From contig JAGMZX010000005.1 of NCBI GenBank assembly GCA_018005585.1, positions 1-56,331 on the forward strand: a DNA stretch of 56,331 nucleotides, given 5' to 3'. This DNA is from Candidatus Hydrogenedentota bacterium (GTDB lineage Bacteria; Hydrogenedentota; Hydrogenedentia; Hydrogenedentales; JAGMZX01). The notes under the pieces were generated by a model, which was not told where the DNA came from, did no database searches, and worked only from the letters and a program-made list of their open reading frames with translations. Below, piece by piece: positions 43,952 to 51,816 of the stretch (the stretch's first letter is position 1; the number at the start of each line of letters is the position of its first letter). The translations under genes were made by a program, and so were the position numbers.

Positions 43952-44005
43952 TCAGGCAGAATGGGGGTGACGCCATCGACAAGCCTGCAAACTGGCTATC
44001 GGCAT
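43952..44005 (-). CDS. Putative 17-residue leader peptide before hisI-trpE-trpG
   Basis: The frame reads MPIASLQACRWRHPHSA and ends at TGA. A full GGAGG ribosome site (44017-44013) lies exactly 7 bases before its ATG, better than many real genes in this window. It contains one Trp and two His codons close together near its end, and the stop codon is 4 bases before a GC-rich hairpin. Both Trp and His pathways are represented in the operon that follows (hisI, trpE, trpG), so a stalling leader peptide for attenuation is a fair reading. A chance short frame is the alternative. Confidence 0.45.
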   Translation of the reverse strand: MPIASLQACRWRHPHSA

Positions 44006-44019
44006 CACCGTTCCTCCAT

Positions 44020-44041
44020 GCGGCGCAACCATCCGCGCCGC
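44020..44041 (-). promoter_or_regulatory. Hairpin 1:2 of the hisI-trpEG leader
   Basis: GCGGCGC (44041-44035) pairs perfectly with GCGCCGC (44026-44020) across an 8-base loop on the minus strand, directly upstream of the ribosome site of the leader peptide. Its 3' arm can also pair with the 5' arm of the downstream hairpin, so the two structures are mutually exclusive in principle. Confidence 0.5.
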
Positions 44042-44056
44042 ATATCACTTGCCCCT

Positions 44057-44086
44057 AGTATACGGGGTCCGAACCCCGATAGTCCA
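44057..44086 (-). promoter_or_regulatory. Promoter of hisI-trpE-trpG with a palindrome in its spacer
   Basis: Minus-strand -35 TGGACT (44086-44081), an 18-base spacer and -10 TATACT (44062-44057). The spacer holds the perfect palindrome CGGGGTTCGGACCCCG (44078-44063), abutting the -10. That placement suits a repressor or a MerR-type activator. Alternatively the palindrome is a simple hairpin terminating the upstream methyltransferase gene, which stops at 44137. Confidence 0.5.
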
Positions 44087-44136
44087 CACCAATATGCACA
44101 CCAAGATCCCTGCGCCGCTGATGAGCCGTGGTCCGG

Positions 44137-44877
44137 TCAGCGCCCCTTTACGTGCAACAGGCGCGTCCATTTCTTGAGCACGCGCACCACCAGATAAACA
44201 ATCGCGCTGGCGGCCAGAATCACGCCCCAGATGGGGTCCACTTGAAACCGGCCTGAGACGAGAAAGTCGCCCGAGATTTCGAGCGCGCCGAAAACAACAA
44301 TGATGGCCAGGAATGTGGACTGCTCCCGGCGCAGCAGCGTCCGGAAGGAAAAGGGCAAGTCGGGGGCCCGCCACAGGCGGAAAGAAGGAATCACGGCGGG
44401 CGTGCGGCGCGCCCACTCCTCAAACTGAACGCCAAATCGCGCGCGCAGATGCGCCTCTTCGGCCAGCATGATCCGCTCGTAATAGAGTGAGAAGGCCAAG
44501 GTAATCAACAGGCTGAACCACCAGACCCGGGGGAACAGGGCCACGCCCAGCCACATGAGGAAATTGCCGAGGTAGAGCGGATGGCGCACGACGGAGTACA
44601 GGCCTGTGGTATTCAGAGCCGCGGCGACCTGGTCTTTCGTGTTGCGGCCCGACGTGCCAGCGGGCTTATGCCCCACCACATGCGCGCGGATGCCAAGGCC
44701 GAGAAACGATACGGTAAGGCACGTGAAATCCCAGAACTCGTCCAGCATGTGGCTGCCGAAAGGATAGTGGAAACCCTGCATGGCCGGCAGAAACAGGGCA
44801 ACGACCGCCAACGGCAGATAACTCCGATACCGGAAAAGCCATCCGCCAAGATACTCCATTTCATCGCGAAGGGTCAT
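44137..44877 (-). CDS. Isoprenylcysteine carboxyl methyltransferase/phospholipid methyltransferase-like membrane protein
   Basis: A 246-residue membrane protein with about six hydrophobic segments. The catalytic signature of the ICMT/PEMT superfamily is present: NTTGLYSVVRHPLYLGNFLM, then SLYYERIMLAEEAHLRARFG and FEEWARRTPAVIP, with RHPLYLGN and the paired acidic residues forming the SAM site. It probably methylates a lipid or isoprenoid substrate in the membrane. It lies 36 bases downstream of hisF on the same strand and upstream of the hisI promoter region. Substrate not determinable. Confidence 0.85.
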   Translation of the reverse strand: MTLRDEMEYLGGWLFRYRSYLPLAVVALFLPAMQGFHYPFGSHMLDEFWDFTCLTVSFLGLGIRAHVVGHKPAGTSGRNTKDQVAAALNTTGLYSVVRHPLYLGNFLMWLGVALFPRVWWFSLLITLAFSLYYERIMLAEEAHLRARFGVQFEEWARRTPAVIPSFRLWRAPDLPFSFRTLLRREQSTFLAIIVVFGALEISGDFLVSGRFQVDPIWGVILAASAIVYLVVRVLKKWTRLLHVKGR

Positions 44878-44913
44878 GGCCTGAACTCTCTGTCCGGCGG
44901 GCTTTCGCCGCTC

Positions 44914-45681
44914 TTACAGCCGCACGGGCACCCCGTGTATTGCGAGATATTCCTTCGCTTGGCGCACGCTGTATTCACCGTAGTGGAAGATCGAGGCGGC
45001 GAGCGCGGCATCGGCCTTGCCCTCGACGAGCGCCTCGCGCAGGTGTTCCAGATTGCCCGCGCCGCCGCTGGCGATGACGGGAATGCTGACCGCCTCGGCC
45101 ACCGCGCGCGTCAGGGGAATGTCGTAGCCAGCCTTGGTGCCGTCCGCGTCCATGCAGGTCAGCAGGATTTCGCCTGCGCCGCGTTTTTCGGCCTCGACTG
45201 CCCACGCGACCGGTTCGAGAGGCGTGGGCCGGCCGCCGTCGCGGCCGCCATGGCTTTTCACGATGTAGGCGCCGTTTTCCGTCCTTTTCGCGTCGATGGC
45301 GACCACAATACACTGTGCCCCGAAACGGGACGCGGCCTGGGTGATGAAATCGGGGTTCTCTATGGCGGGCGTGTTAACCGAGACTTTGTCCGCGCCCGCA
45401 TTCAGCAACCGGCGGATGTCTTCGACAGTGCGGATGCCGCCGCCGACGCACAACGGCATGAATGCCTGCTCGGCGGTGCGTCGCACCACATCGAGCATGG
45501 TTTCCCGGTTGTCGGTGGAGGCGCGGATATCGAGAAACACCAGTTCGTCGGCCTGTTCCTCGTCGTAGCGCCGGGCGATTTCGACCGGGTCGCCCGCGTC
45601 GCGCAGCCCGAGAAAGTTCACGCCCTTCACGACGCGGCCATCGGCCACGTCCAGGCACGGGATGATGCGTTTGGTCAGCAT
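44914..45681 (-). CDS. hisF: Imidazole glycerol phosphate synthase cyclase subunit
   Basis: A 255-residue (beta-alpha)8 barrel that works with HisH to close the imidazole ring and release AICAR. Catalytic Asp residues are in [18 protein letters not shown] (Asp 11) and [19 protein letters not shown] (Asp near 130); phosphate-binding loops [20 protein letters not shown] and [18 protein letters not shown] are intact. The hisH partner is not in the window. The AICAR released connects with the stand-alone AICAR formyltransferase encoded at 22404. It is the last or middle gene of a minus-strand run starting at the Xaa-Pro peptidase. Confidence 0.96.
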   Translation of the reverse strand: MLTKRIIPCLDVADGRVVKGVNFLGLRDAGDPVEIARRYDEEQADELVFLDIRASTDNRETMLDVVRRTAEQAFMPLCVGGGIRTVEDIRRLLNAGADKVSVNTPAIENPDFITQAASRFGAQCIVVAIDAKRTENGAYIVKSHGGRDGGRPTPLEPVAWAVEAEKRGAGEILLTCMDADGTKAGYDIPLTRAVAEAVSIPVIASGGAGNLEHLREALVEGKADAALAASIFHYGEYSVRQAKEYLAIHGVPVRL

Positions 45682-45709
45682 GGGTCTTTCTGTCAGGCGC
45701 GGCCGGGCC

Positions 45710-46612
45710 TCAACACGGCCAAGGCCCCTTGCCGCTGTCTTTCTCTTCTTTTTCAGGTTCGGCGGCGCTGTCGCGCAACGGCGGCAACTCGCCCGCGTCA
45801 AAAGTCATTTCCGCGAATTCCTCGGGGGCGCTGGCGCATTCCGGCTCGAACGGGCGCAGTGGCGGCAATGTCTCCACCCCCGCCGGCGGTTCCGCTTCGG
45901 CTGCCTCTTCCGCAATCGGCACGGCCTCGGGCAGGTCTGGCTCGAACGCGGGCGCTTCCGCTTCCACCGCCGGTATGCGCACATCGGGCGTCTCGGCAAA
46001 CACGGGCCCCAGCGCCTCGACGCTTTTCTGCGACGCATCCTCCATGAGCGACTTGCAGCCTTCCTCGATGTCAATCGTGAAATCCTGCACGTTCAGGTCC
46101 ACGGACACGACCTCCTCCATCCCCAGAAAGTTCATGGCCGCGTCCGCGATATATTCGCTCACCCGCTGCGCAATGGCGCGCGCGCGCTGACGCGGCAGCT
46201 TGTTCAGCCGCGCATCCGCCTTGATGACCATGTGTTGCCCGTCGGCGGACGGCACGATGTCGATCGTGCATCTATCCACCTCTGGCATGCGGTTCAGCAT
46301 CCTGGTGATCTTGTAGTACGTCGAATCCAGTTGAATCGTGACGTTGCCACGCCCGCTGAAAAACGTGATAGAGCGGCGCGGCCCCACGCGGGGCGCCGGG
46401 GCCAGTCCGATCAGGCCGAGTATCGTAATGGCGCCGCCGATGATCAGGCCGAACAGCCGCTTCTCTTCCGGCGCGTCCGGCACGGCCGCCCAAAGGCTGT
46501 TGAACGTATCGCGCACTTGCTGCACGCCGAAGTTGTAGGCGAGGATAAGCGCCCCGCCCACCACGATGAGCAGCAGCAGCAGCCGGGCCACCGACCATTG
46601 CAGCGTTCTCAT
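45710..46612 (-). CDS. AmaP-like alkaline shock response membrane anchor protein
   Basis: A 300-residue protein with two membrane helices in the first 70 residues ([20 protein letters not shown] and [20 protein letters not shown]), the arrangement of AmaP, which anchors Asp23 to the membrane. The domain after them ([57 protein letters not shown]) is Asp23-like itself. The last 110 residues are a disordered Pro/Glu-rich tail. It follows the small Asp23-like gene, as amaP does next to asp23 in Gram-positive bacteria. Role: probable membrane scaffold in envelope stress. Confidence 0.75.
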   Translation of the reverse strand: MRTLQWSVARLLLLLIVVGGALILAYNFGVQQVRDTFNSLWAAVPDAPEEKRLFGLIIGGAITILGLIGLAPAPRVGPRRSITFFSGRGNVTIQLDSTYYKITRMLNRMPEVDRCTIDIVPSADGQHMVIKADARLNKLPRQRARAIAQRVSEYIADAAMNFLGMEEVVSVDLNVQDFTIDIEEGCKSLMEDASQKSVEALGPVFAETPDVRIPAVEAEAPAFEPDLPEAVPIAEEAAEAEPPAGVETLPPLRPFEPECASAPEEFAEMTFDAGELPPLRDSAAEPEKEEKDSGKGPWPC

Positions 46613-46641
46613 GGCCGTTCTCCTTCAGGTTCGCCGCGACG

Positions 46642-46929
46642 TCATCCCTTGGGTTGGATGCATACGTCGACGGTCTCCACCACGCTTTCGGGCCGGTCCC
46701 CGACAGTTTCCACCACCACGTCTTGCACGCGCCCCGCCAGCGCCAGCACGTTCGCGCCCGGTTCCGTGATGAGCCGCACGTCAAAATGCAGCCGGCCTTC
46801 CCGGGCCGGCCGGACACGCACGCCGGGAACGCGCCGCCCGAGCAGCCACCAGCGCCGTGCGCCGCCGAGCCGGGCCACGCCGTCCAGCTTCGTCAACCGG
46901 GTCCGAATACGTTTCAACAGTATACGCAT
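46642..46929 (-). CDS. Small Asp23/Gls24-like protein
   Basis: A 95-residue basic protein. The C-terminal half (LHFDVRLITEPGANVLALAG, RVQDVVVETVGDRPESVVET, VDVCIQ) has the strand-helix-strand order of the Asp23 family, in which a ...VxVxI ending is typical. The N-terminal part (RTRLTKLDGVARLGGARRWW) is strongly basic. At 95 residues it is shorter than usual Asp23 (about 120 or more). It lies between accC and amaP, where Bacillus has yqhY (Asp23 family) after accC. The family call is moderate. Confidence 0.65.
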   Translation of the reverse strand: MRILLKRIRTRLTKLDGVARLGGARRWWLLGRRVPGVRVRPAREGRLHFDVRLITEPGANVLALAGRVQDVVVETVGDRPESVVETVDVCIQPKG

Positions 46930-46943
46930 CGCTTGCCGCCGTC

Positions 46944-48287
46944 CTACCGGATTCCGTTCAGGTGTTCGCCCACGAGGTCGGGCCCCAGGTCGCCGCGCCG
47001 GAACCGCTCGCTGCGGATGAGCCGCGCGCAGAACCGGGCCGTAGTGTCGATGCCTTCCGTCTCGAATTCGCCAAGCGCGCCGCTCAGCCGCGCAATGGCC
47101 TCGTTCCGATCGCCCCCGTGGGCTATGACCTTCGCCAGCAGCGCGTCATAGTAGCGCGGAACCTCATACCCCGCGAAGATGTGCGTATCCACCCGGATGC
47201 CCGGGCCGCCGGGCAGCCGGCATTGTCTGATCTTGCCCGGGCTCGGGATGAAGTTCATGTCTGGGTTTTCCGCATACACGCGCGCCTCGATGGCCGCGCC
47301 CCGCGGCCTGACCCCGTCATGACCGAGCGGTTCGCCCCGGGCAATGCGGATCTGTTCGCGCACCAGGTCGATGCCCGTCACTGCTTCCGTAACCGGGTGC
47401 TCCACCTGGATGCGCGCATTCAGCTCGATGAAATAGAACGTGCCGTCCGGGCTGAGCAGGAACTCGACCGTGCCCGCGTTCGTGTAGTCGACCGCCCGCG
47501 CAGCGCGCAGCGCCGCAGCGCCCATCTCCGCCCGCAGTTCAGTCGTAAGCACGCTGCACGGCGTTTCCTCGATAAGCTTCTGATGCCGCCGCTGGATGGT
47601 GCATTCCCGCTCGCCCAGCTGGATAATCTTGCCATACTCGTCGGCCAGCACCTGGAACTCGACGTGGCGCGCCCCCTCGATGTACTTCTCAAGATAGACG
47701 CCGCCATTGCCGAACGCCGCCTGCGCCTCGGTCGCGGCCAGGTCCAGCGCTTTCTTCAGGTCCGTGTCGTTGCGCGCCAGGCGCATCCCCTTGCCCCCGC
47801 CGCCCGCCGCCGCCTTCACCAAGAGCGGATACCCCACCTCCTTCGCAATCTCAAACGCCCGCTTCGGGTCATCCACCGTACCGTCGCTGCCCGGCAGGAT
47901 CGGCGTGCCCGCCGCACATACCACCTGGCGGCAGGCGGACTTGTCGCCGCTGAGCGTGATGGCTTTCGCGCTCGGGCCAATGAACCGGATATTGCACTCA
48001 CGGCAGATGCTCGCGAACTTGGCGCTTTCGGACAGGAACCCGTAACCGGGATGGATGGCGTGCGCGTCCGTCACTTCCGCCGCCGAGATGATACTGGGGA
48101 TGTTGAGATAGCTGTCCGCCGCGGAAGCGGGACCAATGCACACGGACTCGTTCGCCAGATGCGTGTGCAGGCTGTCGCGGTCCGCCTCGCTGTACACCGC
48201 GATCGAGGTAATACCCATCTCGCGGCAGGCGCGGATGATGCGGACGGCGATTTCGCCGCGATTGGCTATGAGTACGCGCGTAAGCAT
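46944..48287 (-). CDS. accC: Acetyl-CoA carboxylase biotin carboxylase subunit
   Basis: A 447-residue ATP-grasp enzyme that carboxylates biotin on AccB with bicarbonate and ATP, first step of fatty-acid synthesis. Motifs: LTRVLIANRGEIAVRIIRAC, IHPGYGFLSES, the glycine-rich ATP loop LVKAAAGGGGKGMRLAR, GERECTIQRRHQKLIEETP and FIELNARIQVEHPVTEAVTG with the catalytic Glu and Arg. It starts 6 bases after the accB stop, and the order accB-accC is the normal one. Confidence 0.97.
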   Translation of the reverse strand: MLTRVLIANRGEIAVRIIRACREMGITSIAVYSEADRDSLHTHLANESVCIGPASAADSYLNIPSIISAAEVTDAHAIHPGYGFLSESAKFASICRECNIRFIGPSAKAITLSGDKSACRQVVCAAGTPILPGSDGTVDDPKRAFEIAKEVGYPLLVKAAAGGGGKGMRLARNDTDLKKALDLAATEAQAAFGNGGVYLEKYIEGARHVEFQVLADEYGKIIQLGERECTIQRRHQKLIEETPCSVLTTELRAEMGAAALRAARAVDYTNAGTVEFLLSPDGTFYFIELNARIQVEHPVTEAVTGIDLVREQIRIARGEPLGHDGVRPRGAAIEARVYAENPDMNFIPSPGKIRQCRLPGGPGIRVDTHIFAGYEVPRYYDALLAKVIAHGGDRNEAIARLSGALGEFETEGIDTTARFCARLIRSERFRRGDLGPDLVGEHLNGIR

Positions 48288-48293
48288 CGGGTG

Positions 48294-48749
48294 TCAGGCT
48301 AACGGCCGCACGGCAAACAAGGGTTGTCCGTATTCGACGGGATCACCGTTTTCGACCAGGATTTTCTCGATAATGGCAGGGAATTTCGCGGTGACTTCAT
48401 TCAGGATTTTCATGGCCTCGACAATACACACGACTTGGTCCGGCTCGACCGTGTCGCCGGGCAGCGCGAAGGGCGGTTCGCCTGGCGCGGGCGCATTATA
48501 GAACGTGCCCACCATCGGCGAATCAATCGTAACGAGGCCCTCTTCGGCCAGCACCTCCTCAGGAAGAACCGGGCCGGGCCGGGCCGCCTTGTCCGCGGGC
48601 GCCACGCCCTCATGGGGCGCGGCATGAACCACCGGCGCAACGCTGCCGCGCGCGAGCCGGATGCGGCGCCCGTCCTCCTCCACCTCAAGCTCCGTCAAGT
48701 TCGCCGCGTCGAATACGCGGATGAGCTTTTCCAGTTCGTCAAAATCCAC
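48294..48749 (-). CDS. accB: Acetyl-CoA carboxylase biotin carboxyl carrier protein
   Basis: A 151-residue protein. The N-terminal helix DFDELEKLIRVFDAANLTEL is typical; a Pro/Ala-rich linker follows; the biotinyl domain is LVTIDSPMVGTFYNAPAPGE and ends with the biotin-accepting Lys in CIVEAMKILNEVTAKF, then the usual thumb and GDPVEYGQPLFAVRP. The gene uses GTG 48749, with AAGGAGG about 9 bases upstream; upstream frames give only Arg-rich shadow sequence. It precedes accC by 6 bases and follows efp by 37 bases, so all are likely co-transcribed. Confidence 0.95.
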   Translation of the reverse strand: MDFDELEKLIRVFDAANLTELEVEEDGRRIRLARGSVAPVVHAAPHEGVAPADKAARPGPVLPEEVLAEEGLVTIDSPMVGTFYNAPAPGEPPFALPGDTVEPDQVVCIVEAMKILNEVTAKFPAIIEKILVENGDPVEYGQPLFAVRPLA

Positions 48750-48786
48750 CCGAGGTCCCTCCTTACGGGGGCTGCGGCGCCGCCGT

Positions 48787-49347
48787 TCAGGCGACGCGCT
48801 CAATATACGCGCCCGTCCGGGTGTCCACACGCACCACTGCGCCTTCATTAAGGAACAGCGGAACCTGAATGACCGCGCCCGTCTCGAGCGTGGCCGGTTT
48901 CGTGCCGCCTGCGGCACGATCGCCCTGGACGCCCGGGTCCGTTCGGACGATGACCAGTTCAATGAATGTGGGCGGCTCCACATGGAGCACGCGCCCATTG
49001 TGAAAACTCAACGTTACGTCGGTGTTTTCCTTCAACCAGCGGCTGACGTCTCCCACCGTCCCCGCGTTCACCTCCATCTGCTCGAAACTCTCGCTGTTCA
49101 TGAAATGGAACAAGTCGCCGTCATTGTACAAGTAATGCCAGGTTTGTTTCTCGATTTCCGCCTCTTCGAATTTCTCGCCCGAGCGGAACGTCTTCTCGAT
49201 GACCCGGCCCGTGCGCACGTTCCGGAACCGCGTCCGCACGAACGCACCCCCCTTGCCCGGCTTGACGTGCTGGAATTCAACTATTTCCAGCAGATCGCCG
49301 TCCAGTTCAATGGTCAACCCGTTCCTGAAATCCGCCGTCGATATCAT
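48787..49347 (-). CDS. efp: Translation elongation factor P
   Basis: A 186-residue protein of normal EF-P length that rescues ribosomes stalled on polyproline. The tip loop with the modifiable Lys is VKPGKGGAFVRTRFRNV, and the family region LNEGAVVRVDTRTGAYIERV closes the third domain. The start codon overlaps the peptidase stop (ATGA at 49344-49347). Several Pro-rich proteins in the window, such as the 251-residue one after floA, would be EF-P dependent. The modifying enzyme is not in view. Confidence 0.97.
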   Translation of the reverse strand: MISTADFRNGLTIELDGDLLEIVEFQHVKPGKGGAFVRTRFRNVRTGRVIEKTFRSGEKFEEAEIEKQTWHYLYNDGDLFHFMNSESFEQMEVNAGTVGDVSRWLKENTDVTLSFHNGRVLHVEPPTFIELVIVRTDPGVQGDRAAGGTKPATLETGAVIQVPLFLNEGAVVRVDTRTGAYIERVA

Positions 49348-50417
49348 CCGTTCAACACCTCTAGCCGCTTCGGCGTTCGGCTTAGAATATCACAGCCCTC
49401 GCCCGTGATGACCACCAGGTCCTCGATGCGAACCCCGCCCCGGCCCGGCAGATAGATGCCCGGCTCCACCGTGATGACCATCCCTTCTTCCAGCGTCACA
49501 TCGGACTCCGCGTTCAGGCGCGGGGACTCGTGCACCTCGATGCCCACGCCATGCCCGAGGCCGTGCCCGAAGTGCGCCCCATACCCCGCCTCACCAATAA
49601 GATTCCGGGCAATGGCATCCGCCTCACGGCAGGGCACGCCCGGACGAAGTGCTGCCAGCGCCGCCTCTTGCGCGGTCAGCGTGACGCTGTATATCTCCTC
49701 AAACCACGCATCCGGCATCGTACCGTATGCATAGGTGCGTGTCAAATCCGAGCAGTAGCCCACGCATCGGCACCCGCAGTCGATCAGCACGATATCCCCC
49801 TTCTCCAGACGCTTTTCGCACGGCATTCCATGCGGCAGCGAACTGCGCGCGCCAAACAGCGCGATCGTGTCGAACGACGGCCCCTGCGCGCCCCGTTCCT
49901 TGAACGCAAACTCGATGCGCGCCGCCAATTCCCGCTCCGTGACCCCTTCCTGAAGAGCATCCGCCACTTCCAGAACCACCTCGTCCGTCAGCTCCGCCGC
50001 CGCGCGGATGAGAGTCACCTCCTCCGGGCTCTTGACCCGCCGCAACCGCGACAACAGACCCGGCTCCGAGCATAACGCGCCGTCAAACGCCTTGCCGACC
50101 ATGTCCGCCTGCCAGACCGAAAGCACCGTGCCGTCAAACGCCGCGCTGGCGACCCCGAGCGCCTTAAGCCGTTCCCCCACGCGGGTTTCCAGCGTGCCCG
50201 CCACCTCATGCACCTCATAATCCCGTACTTGCGCGCCCGCCTGCTCCACGTACCGGAAATCACAAAGGAACAGCGCTTCCCGCGCCGTGATAATCACCGC
50301 CGAGGTCGTGCCCATGAACCCGGTCAGATACTGGTTCGCTGGGGGCGACAGGCTGAAAAACGCCTCGTAATGCTCCTCCGCAAGCCGTTTCCGAACCGCT
50401 TCGCACCGGTCTCTCAT
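49344..50417 (-). CDS. Xaa-Pro aminopeptidase/dipeptidase (M24 family)
   Basis: A 357-residue M24 metallopeptidase with all five metal ligands visible: VLIDCGCRCVGYCSDLTRT (two Asp), HFGHGLGHGVGIEVHES (His), VITVEPGIYLPG (Glu) and GVRIEDLVV (Glu). The N-terminal creatinase-like domain SLSPPANQYLTGFMGTTSAV is complete. It removes an N-terminal residue before Pro in the cytoplasm. It heads the peptidase-efp-accB-accC-asp23 run, the order also known from Bacillus. ATG 50417 has GTGAGG upstream. pepP or pepQ cannot be chosen with certainty. Confidence 0.93.
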   Translation of the reverse strand: MRDRCEAVRKRLAEEHYEAFFSLSPPANQYLTGFMGTTSAVIITAREALFLCDFRYVEQAGAQVRDYEVHEVAGTLETRVGERLKALGVASAAFDGTVLSVWQADMVGKAFDGALCSEPGLLSRLRRVKSPEEVTLIRAAAELTDEVVLEVADALQEGVTERELAARIEFAFKERGAQGPSFDTIALFGARSSLPHGMPCEKRLEKGDIVLIDCGCRCVGYCSDLTRTYAYGTMPDAWFEEIYSVTLTAQEAALAALRPGVPCREADAIARNLIGEAGYGAHFGHGLGHGVGIEVHESPRLNAESDVTLEEGMVITVEPGIYLPGRGGVRIEDLVVITGEGCDILSRTPKRLEVLNG

Positions 50418-50481
50418 CCAACGGACCTCACAAACGCCATGGCCGCTCCTGGCCGCCGTTCACAACCATCCCGAAACCGCG

Positions 50482-50510
50482 ATCATACGTGCCACGACGC
50501 CCCGACACAA
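50482..50510 (-). promoter_or_regulatory. Candidate promoter of the peptidase-efp-acc run
   Basis: Minus-strand -10 TATGAT (50487-50482), 17-base spacer, -35 TTGTGT (50510-50505). The -10 is a 5 of 6 match, the -35 only 3 of 6. The leader to the peptidase start would be about 60 bases. The rest of the 324-base gap 50418-50741 holds the divergent toxin-antitoxin promoter and no other gene. Confidence 0.4.
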
Positions 50511-50640
50511 GCCCCGCGTATCTGACACTCCCCAGAGTCTTGACCGCCCCTTTGGACTGCGTCGGCTTGCTGTCCCTTTCCTTCCCGGGCGGCTTGCTGC
50601 CCTGCTGCCGGCGGGCGGCAGCACGCTGCCCGCCATCAAA

Positions 50641-50658
50641 GCGCAAGCAGGCTTGCGC
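50641..50658. repeat. Perfect hairpin GCGCAAGC-AG-GCTTGCGC
   Basis: An 8-base stem with a 2-base centre, 12 bases before the -35 of the toxin-antitoxin promoter, in the gap between divergent genes. No T-run follows, so a terminator role is unlikely. It may be a dispersed repeat or a second regulator site. Confidence 0.4.
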
Positions 50659-50669
50659 GCTCCAAGGCA

Positions 50670-50698
50670 TTGTCTTTTTCGCCAAATGGCAGTATAAT
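50670..50698 (+). promoter_or_regulatory. Promoter of the Xre-RES toxin-antitoxin operon
   Basis: -35 TTGTCT (50670-50675), a 17-base spacer and a perfect -10 TATAAT (50693-50698), leaving a leader of about 35 bases to the antitoxin ATG at 50742. It is the best -10 in the window. Confidence 0.75.
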
Positions 50699-50713
50699 AG
50701 GTGCAATTTGGCG
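50680..50713. promoter_or_regulatory. Inverted-repeat operator around the -10 of the Xre-RES operon
   Basis: CGCCAAATGGCA (50680-50691) and TGCAATTTGGCG (50702-50713) are inverted repeats matching in 11 of 12 positions, 8 of them consecutive, with a 10-base centre that contains the TATAAT. Binding of the antitoxin here would block RNA polymerase, the usual autorepression of toxin-antitoxin operons. Confidence 0.65.
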
Positions 50714-50741
50714 GTACTTGAGCGAAGAAAGGGCGTGTGTG

Positions 50742-51224
50742 ATGAAGAAGCGGCGGGCGGGCAAGGCAAGACGCGCGCGCATCGTCAGGAATACGGCCGT
50801 GAAGCCCGCGCGGTCCGCGGGCGGCAAGAGTCTTGGGCTGCGGCTGTCGGGCCGGGCGGACGCAGTTGTCGTCGTGAAGCGGGGCATCCCGGTTGCGGCC
50901 GTTGAGCGGCTCGGGCAAAACCTCGGGGTAACGCTCGAGACGCTGGGGCGGCTCACGAACATTGCGGAACGGACGCTGCAGCGCCGCAGACGGGACAACG
51001 CAGGCCGCCTGAAGGCGGACGAGTCGGAGCGGGTGCTGCGCGTGGGGTTGCTGCTGGACCGCGCGGTCGTGGTGCTTGGCGGCATCGAGAACGCCCGCGC
51101 GTGGCTGAACGCGCCGTGCGCCGCGCTGGGCGGCGCCGCGCCGCTGTCCTACGCGGATACGGAGCCGGGCGCCCGCGAGGTCGAGGACTTGCTGGGCCGC
51201 ATCGAGCACGGGGTCTTCTCGTGA
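50742..51224 (+). CDS. Xre/MbcA/ParS-type antitoxin (DUF2384)
   Basis: A 160-residue basic protein. The C-terminal 60 residues fit the DUF2384 toxin-binding domain: ADESERVLRVGLLLDRAVVV, ENARAWLNAPCAALGGAAPL, ending EPGAREVEDLLGRIEHG, where the WLN/P..ALGG..P pattern is diagnostic. The centre (VTLETLGRLTNIAERTLQRR) is the Xre-type helix-turn-helix; the first 30 residues are Lys/Arg-rich. It neutralises the RES-domain toxin encoded next (GTGA overlap at 51221-51224) and should repress the operon at the inverted repeat over the -10. The start has a purine-rich AAGAAAGGG upstream. Confidence 0.88.
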   Translation: MKKRRAGKARRARIVRNTAVKPARSAGGKSLGLRLSGRADAVVVVKRGIPVAAVERLGQNLGVTLETLGRLTNIAERTLQRRRRDNAGRLKADESERVLRVGLLLDRAVVVLGGIENARAWLNAPCAALGGAAPLSYADTEPGAREVEDLLGRIEHGVFS

Positions 51225-51691
51225 CGGTCCGCGCGTGGCGAATCGTACAGGCGCATCTCGCGGATACGGCGTTCTCGGGCGAGGGCGCGCGGCTCTACGG
51301 GGGACGCTGGAACCGGCCCGGCGTCGCAGTCGTGTATACGGCGGGCAGCCGCGCGCTCGCTCTGCTCGAATTGCTGGCGCACGTGGGCGCGCTGCGCGAC
51401 CTGCCCGCGTACGTGTGCATTCCGGCGGATTTCGACGAATCGCTCGTCCGCGCGCTCGACACGGCGCGCCTGCCGAGGCTGTGGCGGGCGAGCCCCGCGC
51501 CGGACGCGACGCGCGCGCTCGGCAGCGTATGGGCGCAGCGCCTGGAGTCCGCCGTGTTGCGCGTGCCGTCGGTGCTCGTGCCGGAGGAGCACAACTACCT
51601 GCTGAATCCGCGTCATCCGGACTTCCGCCGCGTCCGGGCCGGTGCCCCCGTACCCTTCCACGTCGACCCGAGGCTGCGCAGGGCACCCTGA
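51221..51691 (+). CDS. RES-domain toxin (NAD+-degrading family)
   Basis: A 156-residue RES protein. Start is GTG 51221, overlapping the antitoxin stop by four bases. The conserved Arg, Glu and Ser positions of the family are seen in VRAWRIVQAHLADTAFSGEG, ARLYGGRWNRPGVAVVYTAG and SRALALLELLAHVGAL, and the final VLVPEEHNYLLNPRHPDFRR has the usual N-P.HP.F signature. Characterised relatives (MbcT, Res) destroy NAD+ by hydrolysis or phosphorolysis and stop growth. All key residues look intact, so the toxin is probably active. No linked prophage or mobile element is seen. Confidence 0.92.
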   Translation: MTVRAWRIVQAHLADTAFSGEGARLYGGRWNRPGVAVVYTAGSRALALLELLAHVGALRDLPAYVCIPADFDESLVRALDTARLPRLWRASPAPDATRALGSVWAQRLESAVLRVPSVLVPEEHNYLLNPRHPDFRRVRAGAPVPFHVDPRLRRAP

Positions 51692-51816
51692 CCGCCGCGC
51701 GGGCGCTTGTTGAACCCGACATGGCGTTGGTAGGATAGTGGAACCTTGCAAGACACCAAGGAGCGCGCGGGGGAATCCCCTCTTCGTTCTCTGACCACAG
51801 CAAATCGAGGCAGGCC

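Noticed and set aside
42114-43970. 618-codon frame antisense to trpE and hisI
   Set aside because: Shadow of trpE and hisI, whose own frames carry full-length family motifs.
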